A stretch of 64,000 nucleotides of DNA from Galdieria partita (GCA_025991245.1 BQMJ01000049.1:141617-205616); one strand, 5' to 3'; shown: positions 31,597 through 43,305, numbered from the stretch's first letter. The notes: generated by a model not told the origin, from the sequence alone. Translations and numbers: made by a program.

Positions 31597-31815
31597 GTCA
31601 ATTTCATTCTCCAATGTCACTGACATGGTCGTTCCGAAAGCAAAGCGCTCATACCATAAATGTTGCTGTGTGGATTATAGAGAATCAACAGGATGCAGAA
31701 TAAGTCAATCAAAATACTATACGACTCCTTGTATGAAGAATATCCTTTGGTTTCTTCATGATAAGTTTAAACTAGATGCGAGTCATATTATGGCAATTAA
31801 GAGATTTTCCGTTCT
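31597..31815 (+). mobile_element. Ty3/gypsy-like reverse transcriptase relic
   Basis: One open stretch reads SISFSNVTDMVVPKAKRSYH, then CCCVDYRES, then YYTTPCMKNILWFL and FKLDASHIM. Compared with the usual RT order (S-x-S-P-W-x-x-P-V-V-V-x-K, then R-x-C-V-D-Y-R-x-L-N, then Y-P-L-P and L-D-x-x-S-G) the spacing and key words (VVPK, CVDYRE, LDAS) agree, while the SG after LDAS is lost. It ends just before the GST start. No LTRs or other pol domains were found. Confidence 0.45.
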
Positions 31816-31833
31816 TTATTTGGGGGACACTGG

Positions 31834-32537
31834 ATGTATCAGCTGGAATATTTTCCTATTCGTGGACTAGGAGAAGTAATTCGATTTTTATTAGAAGATA
31901 ACAATATTCCTTATGAAAATAAATTTGTCCAAAAGGATGAGTGGTCACAAGCAAAGAAACACGGAGTTGAATCAGGCCAGATTCCTTTTGGTCAACTTCC
32001 CGTACTGAAAGATGGTAACTTGAATCTTGCACAGGGAGGAGCCATTATCAGATATTTGGCTAGAAAACATGCGCTCTATGGTGAAAACATGGAGGAACAA
32101 GCCATAGCAGATATGTTGTATGAGGCTGCTAGAGACCTTCGATATGAGTATTTTCGATACATCTTTCAAGACAACTGGGAAGACCAGAAGGAAGCCTTTC
32201 TTCTCAAAGCAAAGGTTAGCTTAGCTTGTTTTGAAAAGCATTTCCAAAGGAAGAGGACCAAGTATGTTGCTTCTGAAAATATTTGCTTTGCGGATTACAA
32301 TTTATTTGATGTTTTGGACCACTTACACCGTCTGGAGGTATGTCTTGGACAATTTGTTGTATTTGAGTCTTATGGATTTTTATGTTTCCATAGAAATCGC
32401 TGTTTGTAGAATTTCCACATTTGAACCAGTTTTACGAAACAATGAAGAACAGACCGAGATTAGCGGCATATTTGGCCAGTGATCGTCACTTTGCACAGCC
32501 TGTCTTTATTCCTCTAGGTTGGACAGCAAGAGGATGA
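31834..32537 (+). CDS. Glutathione S-transferase (Pi/Sigma-like), 2 exons
   Basis: Cytosolic GST conjugating glutathione to electrophiles. Exons 31834-32337 and 32394-32537 (56-nt intron) give 215 aa, the family norm. The thioredoxin-like N-domain has LEYFPIRGLGEVIRFLL with the catalytic Tyr6, FGQLPVLKDGN (cis-Pro loop) and LAQGGAIIRYLARK. The usual Gln-Ser of the glutathione gamma-glutamyl contact is Gln67-Gly68 here. The helical C-domain has NICFADYNLFDVLDHL, the N-capping region of the family. The ending PLGWTARG is intact, with no lesion. It follows a retroelement relic by 18 bp, so its promoter may lie within that relic. Confidence 0.92.
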
Positions 32538-33396
32538 CATGAACAAGTTGGAATAGTTGTTCGTACTTGTTTTTGTGTCCAAATGTGTTTTGCGTCGTTG
32601 TAAAGCTGGAAGAGAGTTATATGGAACAGTGATTCACTATTGTAGCAAGTATCCAGGCAAAAAGTAATCAGCCAATTGCATTGCACAGATTGATTACCGT
32701 TTTAAGCAATATTGTAGCTTCTTTCAAAAGTCAATGCTATATCTAGGATAAGTTATAGCTAGGTCTCCAACATTTTCTATCATATCATGTTACAGAGTGA
32801 TTCAGTTGGCTACACACGAAGTTGTTCTAACTGAAACAGACAAGATGCAATCAATTACTTAGCCTTCTTCCAAAAGTTCTACTTCAATGAATTATAGAAA
32901 CTCATATATCGTTGAAGATTCTTGTACAAATAGAAGGATCAAAATTCAAGTCACTTGGAATATAGTTGTAGAAGCAACGCAGAATTTCCTAATGCATTTC
33001 AGTTCCTATATGAAGCAACGAGTTTAACCAATGATCTTGCTTCACATTCTAGTTTCTGCAGAACAGTTCCCTGCAGGAGCTAGTAAGTAGTGTAGATATC
33101 AGTGTCTTGCTGTTAGATAAAGAAGTTTTTGTTGAATACTCAAGAGTGTTTAGGTATCCAAGGCTATGAATTCATAGAAAGCCACAGTTGAAAGAGTATG
33201 TTCCGTTCAGCTCATTCTTTGAATTGGCTGAGAACTCAATTGTTCTTCGTTGAATTCTATCACTATGTCTCATTATCTGTCACTGAGATAAACAGTATTG
33301 CAATAGTGGTGACGGAAACTCTAGTTGTCGGGTCAGTAACTTGCCATATGGAGAGAAATGAAACTTTCTATCAATGAATCTTCACCTCTAAATTAG
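32538..33396. other. Gene-poor stretch downstream of GST
   Basis: No supported gene or repeat could be identified here. Confidence 0.4.
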
Positions 33397-34020
33397 ATGA
33401 GATCTGTTAGTTTTTCTGGAGTAAGGAGTGATTCGAATAAGATTTGGAAAGCTTATGGAAGTAATGAATGGAAGAAAATTTTTCAAGAATCGCTTTATTT
33501 TGACAGGGTTCATAGTCCAGCAAATTACAATCTCCCGCTGAACCTAAAGTTCTTATCGTTGAAGTTGCGTGTAAAGGCGGTTGGAAATTGGAAAGAATTG
33601 ACTGGTGAGATGTTATTAAGGAAGCAGAAAAATTTTTTGTTCCTATTTATCATCAAATTTTATCCAACGCATTGGTTTTATCATTTTATGCTTATTATAA
33701 TTGGTACAGAATTAGCATTCAATGTTGCACGTGAGTTGGATGATCAAAAGTCGTTATTACAGTAGTAAAATGTGTATTGGAAAGGAATCTTTCACAATCG
33801 CGTCTACTTGTAAACTTGTTATTCTTTGTGAAAGAGATGTTGAAATGCGCATTGACAAAGAAATCTTGAGTGGACTTGAAACATCTTCTTCTACTGACGG
33901 TCCTTTCTTTTCTTTTTTGAAAAACTTTGGACGCGATCTACTTAGAAGGGTCTGGCCGACAAAATTTCTTGAGTTGGCAATAAAGTTTAAATTCTTACAT
34001 GAATCTTCATACGGTAGTTA
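33397..34020 (+). pseudogene. Family A relic: C-terminal nuclease-like part, several frameshifts
   Basis: Aligns with 39016-39660 of the intact family A gene: NEWKKIFQESLYFDRV against NEWERIFHAALYFDRV; HFMLIIIGTELAFNVARELD against HCMLIIVSTKLALNVASELG; then, in another frame, NKLVILCERDVEMRIDKEIL-type text. The similarity continues into the 3' flank (34130-34470 against 39830-40090), showing the duplication included flanking DNA. The NTPase part is absent. Confidence 0.85.
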
Positions 34021-34866
34021 GCTCTGTAAGGTGTGAGTTAGATACGTTTGAAAACTTTTTTTTTTATAAAATGTAGTAGCAGTTGTGTTCTAAAATACAG
34101 ATGATTGTCTTGGAGTAGTGTCAAAATTTCAAAGTTACTTCTTCTTGTTTTTCTTCCACGGAGTCTTCCAATCAAGTAAATGTTTACAGAAAAAATTGAA
34201 TCTCCCTCCAGTATTACTAGAAGAGTAATGTAGTCGTATTGGAATATTGTTACCTTTTACCAGTAAATGTAGTGCCAGTGACCATATTGAGCTTGTCATA
34301 CTTAGCTTTAGTAACCTAAATCTCAGTTTTACTGGTGTCCGGCTGGTGTAAAAACAAGAAGTTCTTGTTGATAACTCTTGAATTGGCTTGCTATCACTTT
34401 CTAAGTTTTCCTTTCTTAAATTCACAAAGCCACGAAGAACATCTTAAAAATGAGATATTGTCGATTCCAGTTTTAAACTGAAGACAATGTATGAAGTTGT
34501 AAACAATCTAAAGTCAAGCTATGCACACAAATGAATTCAAGAAGTGGGTCAAAGTAGTGCTTGTCTCAATTTTCAAGAAGGAAATTGTGCAAGTTTTCCT
34601 AGAGCAGGTCTAAGTGCAGTTTCAAGTGTAGACAACTGCTTACCAAAGTGTTGGAATACTAGTGTTTATTGAGTCGTTGGATAAACCTGATTGAATTTTG
34701 AAGAATTCTGAATCAGGACAACCTGACCGTATAATGTGCGTCCACATTTTGTGAATAAAACTTTATCATACTCAACACAATAGGCAAGTTCTCGCTTTGA
34801 ATTAGTCAGGCGTTATAAACACTGCAAGGCTAACTGCAAAGATGGAGTAACAATAATAGCAATTCT

Positions 34867-36816
34867 GTGTCTAGGAGCAAAGTTTCAAACATATTTACAA
34901 AAATGCTGCTTTTACGACAGTTTGAAGATTTATTCGTAAGAGAAATATCAAATATTCCGTTAATTATACATAGTTTGTTGATTTGTTTTCATTCCAAAGC
35001 TCTTGATGGTTACAATACGACGATATTCCAATCAAATGAGGAACTCATAGAACTTGATGCAGCAACATTTTTTTCTCCTCTCGTATCTTCCATTTGCATC
35101 ATATCCATACTTGGACAAGTATTTCTTCTTTCCATCATTCCACTATTCCTTTCAGATTCTTCAAATGGAATACGTCTCAATAAATCTACAAAAGCTCAAC
35201 AAATCAGAAAGTGGTTTCAGTTGGTCCAATAGTCCAGGATTGTTTCCAAACACTCTTTCAAGATCTTTACTAGCCTTGCAACTCAAAAAGGTTTGCAAAG
35301 ATGTAGTTGAACAAACTACAACTTGACAATGAGGAGGTATCCAAAGCCATTCTTCTCGTATATTCTGTGGTTGTCTCTCAGAGTTGATAGAACTGTAAAC
35401 AATATTTTTATTATTGTCTTCATAATAAACTCCACTATTCAATATCCAGTTCTGATTATCACTAAATTGCCTGGAAACTTCTTCAGTATACTTGTTGCTT
35501 ACAATCAACTGAATGCTGTTAAATTACTCTGCTCCAATTCAAGCTGTGACGCCACTGGACGTAAAAATTTAGCAACTTCTGCCTTAATCATTGAACGTCC
35601 AACACCAGAACTTGACAACTGAAAACATTTCAATGGAATACCTATCAAATATACTCTGTCTTTGGTGGTTTCAGTCTCCATAGGTGTCTGCTCTGAAGAA
35701 AATTTATCTTGAATAACAAGGACAGCATTGTCCTTTCGTATCTGTTACTCGAATAAGAACATCAGCTCTGTCGAATGGGAACAAACATTCCATCTTTTGA
35801 TAAATACTTTTCAAAAAATAGTTTCCAAGTGTGAAAAGTTTCTTCGCTACAAGTATTGATTCCAATCACTGTTGAACCAAATGCTGAAACATAGGTGAGA
35901 ATAGGATCCACCTTGAAGCTGCTAACGGTTTACTAGATCTATTGATATATGTTCTATAAGACTATGTCGAAATATACTCAATTCTCCTAGTTTGGAACAG
36001 AAACACCATCGAACATAAAGAGTAAATATAGTCGCAAATTTGACACTACCACCTATCGACGAAAACGAAATTCAAATAAAACGAATAGGATTGAGTTTTC
36101 GATAGTAACTTTTGATGTCCTTCAAAACAGTCTTTCTACAGACAAACTTGAACAAAGTTTCTTCAGCTTGGCTAAGAATTGTTTGTACGTCTTTGTCTTG
36201 TTCATTGCTCGAATAGCTCAGATAACAAAAGCCAAAATGTTTCGCAATGTCCAAAACATTATTTAGAATGACTCAAAAGTATCAAACGGAGTATCTCTCA
36301 TTGGAATACAAAATTCTAAAATAATGACAAAAAGCATAGAAGAAACAGAAATCCTTGATTCTGTTATCATACGAGAGAGAGAGTTACTGCCAGATAACGA
36401 CTTGGAATCATTTTCTCCATTTTCTGAAAGATAACAAAAACTATTCCAACTTTCACATCTATCAATGAATAATATACTAACGAATACAACTGCAAAATCG
36501 TATAACTGTTTGAAGAACCAATGGTGTCCTTCACAATGATTAGGAAAAGTACTCTTACAACTGACTAGTTATTGTACTCCATATTTGGTATCAAATACTT
36601 TACAGTTTCTTCAGAAGAAGGATGCCAAATGAAGAACATTGAATATTATTCGAGAAAGGCATAGCATCTTCTTGTCTACTAGTTGTCGCGTCCGATCTAC
36701 CTGCGGAAATAAAAAGTACAAAAGGCACAGCTAAAAAGCTCAATAAAACTCCTAAAAAGGAACGACAAACAGTAGACATTCGAGTGCCTTTGTCAGGCTT
36801 TATCAAAACTCGAAAC
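34867..36816 (-). pseudogene. Family A relic related to the gene at 14119, degraded
   Basis: The minus strand begins MFRVLIKPDKG (36816), like the MFRVIEPQID start of the 14119 gene. Further on FDRADVLIRV and, after a frameshift, VYLIGIPLKC and GVGRSMIKAEVAKFLRPV reproduce the nuclease-like region; HCQVVVCSTTSLQTFL and DLERVFGNNP follow. Near 35060 it reads ENVAASSSMSSSFDWN, almost identical to VVASSSMSSSFDWN before the SAM domain of the 14119 gene. Stops and frameshifts are numerous and about 0.5 kb is missing relative to the full gene. Confidence 0.7.
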
Positions 36817-36919
36817 ATCGAAAACTTTCTGTTTTAATGTTCCAAATTTCGTCAATAAACAAATACAAATAACGTATCTTTAGGACTTTTAATATATTTG
36901 AAGCCATTCTTCTGGACAA

Positions 36920-37264
36920 TCAAAGTAAAAACTTGAGGAAATCAGAGCCAATTGGAAATCTATCAAGTGCTTCATTGCCCATCCAGTCGAACAGTGTAGT
37001 CGGAAAGCAATTCCCACCACAAACTTGGAGAAGATTCAACACTACATATAAAGACTCGTCTAGTAGAGCGTCTAGAGGAAGTTTCCCATATTCTCCACTA
37101 TTGCCAACCCAGGTAGACCAACCAAATTTCAAAAGTTGCAAACGTTTGGAGGTGTTGGCCAATCGTGCATTCCACTCCACGCATTTGGGATGCGTAAGAC
37201 ACATTTGGTCATTCCACACTGGAGAAACCTTTGATGTCGCAAACACAAGATGCGTAAAAAGCAT
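36920..37264 (-). CDS. Hypothetical protein (114 aa), divergent from the intact family A gene
   Basis: ATG 37264 to TGA 36920. Trp-rich (VEWNAR, FGWSTWVGN, LFDWMGNEAL) with coding-like codon choice. The opposite strand is also open, but its product is less protein-like. It lies upstream of the intact family A gene on the other strand, and upstream of the 34867-36816 relic on the same strand, to which it may once have belonged. Not recognised. Confidence 0.35.
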   Translation of the reverse strand: MLFTHLVFATSKVSPVWNDQMCLTHPKCVEWNARLANTSKRLQLLKFGWSTWVGNSGEYGKLPLDALLDESLYVVLNLLQVCGGNCFPTTLFDWMGNEALDRFPIGSDFLKFLL

Positions 37265-37505
37265 TCGAATCTTACAACTTGCGGACTTTCAGTTGACAAG
37301 GGAATATTTGATCCTTCTAGTATGAATGCCGTTCAATCTTTCAATATTGCTATCCATGCCGAAACACAGAAATTGTTTTGTAACGATTATCCTCCATAAA
37401 AGACAATATAACGTTCTATTTGAGTCTACTCTGAATACTTTTTGTGCTAACAAACGAAAGCAACCCTACGAGCACAATTCACTACTAATTTTATGTTGGG
37501 CGACG

Positions 37506-39695
37506 ATGAGTTTAGGTGAAAAGTGGAGAGCTGACAGCTTGGTTCAGTTTGCTGTAGTTGACCGCGAAGAAGATGTGTATCGTGTGGCAGAACAACTGTA
37601 TGATCTTGAAAATAACCGACATGAACTTAGGGCTGAAACAAGCAGTCCGTTTTATCGCGCAACGGTCCCATTTGCGCCCCGCTTATTTGGCTCTGGCAAA
37701 ACGACTTTTTGCCTAAGCTATTTGGAGTTGGTGCAGAGGTTTCGTGAAACTTCCCTGTCGTCTTTTGCTTCAGACCCTTCCAGGAAAGAGTTTTTCGACA
37801 AGTTACGTGAAGCAGTTTTGCTTTATGTGGATTTGACAGAGCTCGAACCCACCAATCCCATTGAAGAAAAGCGAAACCTGAAGTGGGCTGTCTACTATCT
37901 AATGGTAGAAACTGCTTATTTGTCTGTTGGAGAAGAACCGAAGGATGAAGAAGATGTGTACAAGAAGTCTCGTACACGTTCCTATAAGCTAGTTAAAAAG
38001 ATCCGCACAATTTTAAACATGCGTACTGATCAGTTTCTTCTTGTTGCCTTTGATGAAGTTGGTGTGTTGGATTCAAGAGGACAATATTTTGATCTAGAAG
38101 TGAATGACGGTAGAGTTCGTCCGTACAACGACTTTTTTGGTATTCTTTGGGAACTTTGTCTAGAGGACAATGTATTCTTTATTGTTGTTGGGAAAAGCAA
38201 GGGTTTAAGTATTAAGAATTATACAGCTTCTGTATCAAAGGTTTTATTACATTTTATTTCGTTATCACCTTTAGACTCGTTCAGTATCGTTGAATTCCTT
38301 GAAAAAAGTCACCTCAAAGTACGGACTCAATGTCGAGTTTGTGATATTCTATGTAGTTCTTCTTTTTCAGTAAATGAATTGGCAGAGGCTTTATTGGAGT
38401 ATACCGGTGGAGTTCCTGGTTTGCTTACTCGTGCAGTGAATATGCTTTTGAATTATGTACAAACAAGAGGACAGCCTTTTGTGTTGAAAGAAGAATGTTT
38501 ATCGTGTATGAAGGAGGATGTTTTTAGAACAGTTTGCTCGAAGCCGTTTGTAACACGTATATCAACTTTGGATGAGAGTAGAAGAAGTGTACTTGATATG
38601 CTACTAATGATGGCACTGTATCGTATACCCTTTAAAGCGGACGATGAACTCAACTCGGGGTCTTATTTATTTGATGCTGTTACTGAAATGGGATTCTATC
38701 GATATCCTATTGACGATAATACTTTCCAAGTTCTGTTTCCAAAGATGTTTATTATAAATCTCAACAACGCATCATCTTTCTCTTTATTAGAGAAGATACT
38801 TTTGGGATCACTTAATATGGAGCCAGTTGATTGTTTCTTCTCATCCAAATGTCGTGTATTTGAAGGAATTGTTGCGACCCGACTTGTTTTGATACTTTCT
38901 TCAAAAGTACGAAATGAGTTTAGGGAGTTGTTGGGTAGATTATCTGCCATATGGAAAGATATGAAACTTCCTATCCATGGACCTTCACCTCTTGATTACA
39001 TGATGTCGGTTAGTCGTGGTGAAGCAAGGAGTGAATCAAACAAGAAACGGAAAACTTATGGAAATAATGAATGGGAGAGGATTTTTCACGCAGCACTTTA
39101 TTTTGACAGAGTTTCTATTCCAGTGGAAGCGAATTCTTATAGTCCTGATATTATGTTTAAATTACAATCTCCCGTTAAACTCAAATTTCTTATGGTGGGA
39201 GTTGCTTTTAAAGGTCTTAGGAAATCGGAAGGAATTGGCTGGTCAGATATTATTGAAGAAGCTAAAAAGTTTCTTTATCCTGTTTTTAATGAATTTTTAT
39301 CCCAAGCATTGGAATGTTATCATTGTATGCTTATTATAGTCAGTACAAAGTTAGCACTCAATGTTGCAAGCGAGTTGGGTAATCAGAGTCGATGTTATAC
39401 GAGTGGAATGCGTATTGGAGGGAATTCTTTTACAATTCCTCCTAATTGTGAACTTGTTATTCTATGTGAAAGAGATGTAGAAATGCTCATCGACCGAGAA
39501 ATATTGAATGGACTTGAAAGAGCATTCTCTACTAGTGATAATCCTCCTTTCGGGGATTTAGGATTCAACTTACTTCGAAGAGCCCGTGACAGTTTCATGA
39601 GTTTGCAAGAAAGTTGGAATTCTTACAATTCAAGTGTTCGTTCGATAATTGGCTCTGCAAGATGTGAATGGAATATGTTTGAAAACATTTTATAA
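37506..39695 (+). CDS. Family A P-loop NTPase with nuclease-like C-terminal domain, intact copy
   Basis: 729-aa intronless protein, the only full family member without a visible lesion. FAVVDREEDV near residue 15 matches VVVDREQDV of copy 40388-42495. Walker A APRLFGSGKT (Lys65), Walker B FLLVAFDEVG (Asp183-Glu184), VFFIVVGKS (sensor-like), TGGVP (300-304), then SKCRVFEGIVAT (Glu453), SYSPDIMFKL (Asp548) and MVGVAFKG (Lys569). The acidic residue normally two before that lysine is Ala567, so nuclease activity is doubtful. Fold and motif order suggest the Crinkler/RHS-like class; STAND-type archaeal-like ATPases are reported to be expanded in Galdieria, which fits. The start could instead be the ATG at 37326, but the extra 60 residues lack a family counterpart. 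It is convergent with the copy at 40388. Confidence 0.8.
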   Translation: MSLGEKWRADSLVQFAVVDREEDVYRVAEQLYDLENNRHELRAETSSPFYRATVPFAPRLFGSGKTTFCLSYLELVQRFRETSLSSFASDPSRKEFFDKLREAVLLYVDLTELEPTNPIEEKRNLKWAVYYLMVETAYLSVGEEPKDEEDVYKKSRTRSYKLVKKIRTILNMRTDQFLLVAFDEVGVLDSRGQYFDLEVNDGRVRPYNDFFGILWELCLEDNVFFIVVGKSKGLSIKNYTASVSKVLLHFISLSPLDSFSIVEFLEKSHLKVRTQCRVCDILCSSSFSVNELAEALLEYTGGVPGLLTRAVNMLLNYVQTRGQPFVLKEECLSCMKEDVFRTVCSKPFVTRISTLDESRRSVLDMLLMMALYRIPFKADDELNSGSYLFDAVTEMGFYRYPIDDNTFQVLFPKMFIINLNNASSFSLLEKILLGSLNMEPVDCFFSSKCRVFEGIVATRLVLILSSKVRNEFRELLGRLSAIWKDMKLPIHGPSPLDYMMSVSRGEARSESNKKRKTYGNNEWERIFHAALYFDRVSIPVEANSYSPDIMFKLQSPVKLKFLMVGVAFKGLRKSEGIGWSDIIEEAKKFLYPVFNEFLSQALECYHCMLIIVSTKLALNVASELGNQSRCYTSGMRIGGNSFTIPPNCELVILCERDVEMLIDREILNGLERAFSTSDNPPFGDLGFNLLRRARDSFMSLQESWNSYNSSVRSIIGSARCEWNMFENIL

Positions 39696-40387
39696 AACAT
39701 ACTAGTTATATTCCATAATATGGATGATTACCGTTGAAGATTGTCAAAAGTTTACAAGTTGTATAATTGTTTGCACCTATTTTTGGTTTTTTACTGAGTC
39801 TTCAAGCACATGTTTTTAAAATGAACTGATTGTCTACTCCAGTATTACTAGAGGAATACCGTAGTCTTGTTGGAATAGTGTTGACTCGATGTTACCAGTA
39901 AATATAATGCCAGCGACCATATTGTATTGACTTTTGAAACTCAGTTTTACTGGTGTCCAGCTCATGTAACGAACAAGAAAGTCTAGTTGACAGCTCAAGA
40001 ATTAACTTGTTGTCACTTTCCGAGTTTTCCTTTATTGGACCCATAAAACCACGAAGAACATGTTGGAAGTGAGATATAGTTGAATCAATCTTGAAGACAT
40101 TCTATGAAATGGTAAACAGAAAAACAAAGAGAGCTTAGTTCTTTCTCATGAACCACAAAGACATTGAATTTGTAACAGTAGACAACGAGTTCATAAGTAA
40201 ACAACAATGAAATTGTACAGTTGCACTACTAAACTCGTTTAAGAGTTCTTCGACAAAATCCGATAAAATAGTACAAAAATAATGGAAAATTAGGAAAATT
40301 GACTTTCTTTACAAACGAACTGAACTTTTCGAATACTTCTCAAATGAACAAACCAACATGGATCCAAACAGCAATAAGATGCTATTT
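39696..40387. other. Convergent 3' spacer of two family A genes
   Basis: 692 bp between the stop codons of two convergent copies. The part at 39830-40090 is repeated at 34130-34470 behind the 33397 relic. No gene is seen. Confidence 0.5.
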
Positions 40388-42495
40388 CTAAATATTTTTG
40401 GAAAGAGATAAAACCATTTCTTGCACTGTTGAGATTCCAATACTTCTCGAATGTGGATTATCCGTAGACTTGAAAGCACTCCTTAAACTCGACAAAATAT
40501 CTTTACCAATAAAGTTTTCTACATCTGATTCAGAAAGAATGATCAATTCACAATTAAGAGGAATCAAGAAATCTCCTGCTACTCTATCGCCAAAGGAATA
40601 ACAATGACTAGAATGATTCAAGTCAGTTGCTACACTAGTAGATAGCTTAGTACTCATGATGACCAACATGCAATGTAATGTAGGATGAACAGTCACGACT
40701 TGATCATGAACTGGTTGCAAAAACTTGCAAGCTTCATCAACTATTTCATTCCATCTAATACCATTTGAACTCCATCGTCCTTTACAAGCAATACCCACAA
40801 TCAAATTCTGTTCGCTCGTTCTTCCATGCAACTTGAATAATATATCTGGACTATGAGATGTTGGCTCAAATGGAATATATATCTTTTCGAATTCTAACAT
40901 TTCTTTAACAATTTCTTTCCAGTCATCGATACGGAATGTCGTTCTCTCTATGTCTGATGTAGATCTAGTATAATGTATAGATTTCATATAGTAAGCAGTA
41001 GATTCAGAGGAAAACTTTACATTCATCTCATCCCAAATAGAAGACAACTGACCAAGAATAGAAAACATCAAACTGTCTGTCGGGTGATAACAAAAATGTA
41101 AATAAAACATTGTGGCAACGAGACCTTCGAAAACTCGACATTTTGATTCATAAAAGAATTCCACAGGCTGTGACTTGAGGGTTTGTAATAGTAACCATTC
41201 CAATCTATCATTGTTTACACTTTGCTCAATATATCTAATCAGTAACTTGGGAATCAACACTTCATAACGTTCTTGATGGCTTTCATCTACAATCAACCGA
41301 CGATAAAAGCACATATCTGTTACTAGATCAAACAGAAATACATCAAAAGTAGAGCTAAGGTGTACAAGCTCATCCAACTCAAACCGAATACGATATAATG
41401 CCAACAAAGTAAGCATTTTTAACAAACGTTGACGCGTCTTGCTAAGACTACTCAAACGAGGCAACAACGGATCAACACAATAATTTGTTACTATGGGATC
41501 ATTCATTATCATCCAAAAGCTTTCTTTAGATAATAACAAGTAGTCTTGTGATAATTTACAATGCAAAAGGTAGTTGATTGCTTTCACAAGTAAACCAGGA
41601 ACACCACCAGTAAGTTCTAGTAACAATTCTGCAAGTTCATTGGTTGCAAAGTGTTGATGACAAAGGATTTGTGAAACTTTAGGACTGCCAGTAAACATAA
41701 AAGAAGAACTTTTCTCCAAATGTTCGATGATGCTATGCTTTTCAAGTGGTGAGAGGGGAATAAACGTCAACTCACCCTGGATACTGAAATTGCGTAATTA
41801 CGTATATATAAGCCTTCACTTTTTCCAACAACAATAAAAAATACATTGTGTTGTTTACAGAGTCCCCGAATAATACCAACAAAGTCGTTGTATGGAAAAA
41901 CTCTACCGTCATTCACTTCTAGATCAAAATATTGTCCTCTTGTATCCAACACACCAACTTCATCAAAGACAACAAGAAGAAACTGATCAGTACGCATGTT
42001 TAACACTTCACGTATTTTTTTGATTAGCACATCAGTCCTAAGTTTAAAAACTTTGAAAAACTCGTCAGGATCTGGTTGTCCTTGACCCGATTTCAGACAG
42101 GCAGACTTGAACAACAAATAATGAACAGCCCACTTCAGACTTTTTTCTTTCGGGTCAGTGGGTTCTAGGTGTCTCATATCCACATAAAGTAAAACGGCTT
42201 CATGTAACTTGTCCAAAAAGGATCTCCTGCGGTCTTTTTCACAATCACTTATGTTCTCAGGTCCTATTAGTGCTCTTTCACCCATGCTCTTCAGGAGTTC
42301 TAAATAACTTTTTACGAAACGTGTCTTTCCACTTCCAAAGAGATGTGGGGCGAAAGGAATGACTGGTTTAAAAGAACGATCGACTTCCCGGCGAACCTGC
42401 AACACGTACAACTGTCCAGTTGTTAAAACCACGTCTTGCTCTCTATCTACTACAACACTGTCATACATATCTTGTCGTTGGAAAACACTCGACAT
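40388..42495 (-). pseudogene. Family A NTPase copy with a single 1-nt frameshift
   Basis: ATG 42495. Residues 1-242 follow the intact copy closely: VVVDREQDV, FGSGKTRF (Walker A), FLLVVFDEVG (Walker B), VFFIVVGKSEG. Near 41770 the reading SVSRVS ends in TGA (41769-41767), while the -1 frame continues TFIPLSPLEKHSIIEHLEK, exactly where the intact copy has LHFISLSPLDSFSIVEFLEK. One base is missing. The remaining 460 codons are open to 40388, with TGGVP, SHSPDILFKL and IVGIACKG. GTGAGT at the break resembles a splice donor, but any intron from it would remove conserved LSPLE. It is either a recent pseudogene or a sequencing error. Confidence 0.85.
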
Positions 42496-43094
42496 AGTGG
42501 ACGAGGTGTTGAAATCGAGTCAGAAAAATGCAACGCGAATTTTCCGAGAGAAAATGAAAATAGCTTTTCTTCTTCAAACTATTTCTATAGAACGAACTTC
42601 TTTCTTATTTATATTCTCAAACAATGATGGAACATATTTCATATTGAAATGTAAATTTTAAGAAAAAGCGTTGCCTAGTTTTTTGTTATATACTGAGCAT
42701 TTTAACTTCTACCCCATTCATCAAAATGGTAGCTTCAGTTTGAAGGTTCCTTTTCTTCGTAAGCTCTTGAATGGAAAGAGTATATATACTATAAAAACAG
42801 GAAGAAAGGAAAAGTTCTTCTAAATCTATTTCTTAGAAAATTGGATTGCAATTCATTCTCCCAAAAATACTCCTTATTCACAATGCAACAATACTTCACA
42901 CTGTAAATGTCATTCACTACTCGATTTCTGTTGTTTTGTTCGATGTGGTGTCGTCATACATTTGTAGTGAATGTAAACAGTTTGATTGTTCTCGTAAACA
43001 TTAGGAAACTTTTCTTTAGGGTGTCAAGGGAACAAGATAGTGCGACAAGTGGAACATAGCTAAATTTCAACTTTAGCTTGGTTCACTTCTTGTG

Positions 43095-43305
43095 CAAGTA
43101 ATTTGGAAGTATATTTTGAAGATATCTCATTCAGTTGTTGCTTTTCCTCTATTCTTGCAATATATGACTGTTTTACTAGGGCAGACAAGATTGGAAGTAA
43201 CGCATGACAATTCAATTGGGTTTCTCTACTCTTGAAGTGCTCTTAGTTTTTCCAGAATTGTCGGTGGTTGATTGTTGATATTTGGAGTGTACCATTTTGA
43301 AGTTT
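43095..43305 (+). repeat. R element copy 3 (3' of family B, block 2)
   Basis: Block 2 counterpart of 18690-18910. Confidence 0.6.

Noticed and set aside
36933-37325. Plus-strand 130-codon frame
   Set aside because: Overlaps a more protein-like minus-strand frame and has no recognisable features.
41700-41770. Intron starting at GTGAGT in the family A copy
   Set aside because: It would delete LSPLEKHS, which is conserved in the intact copy; a 1-nt loss explains the data better.
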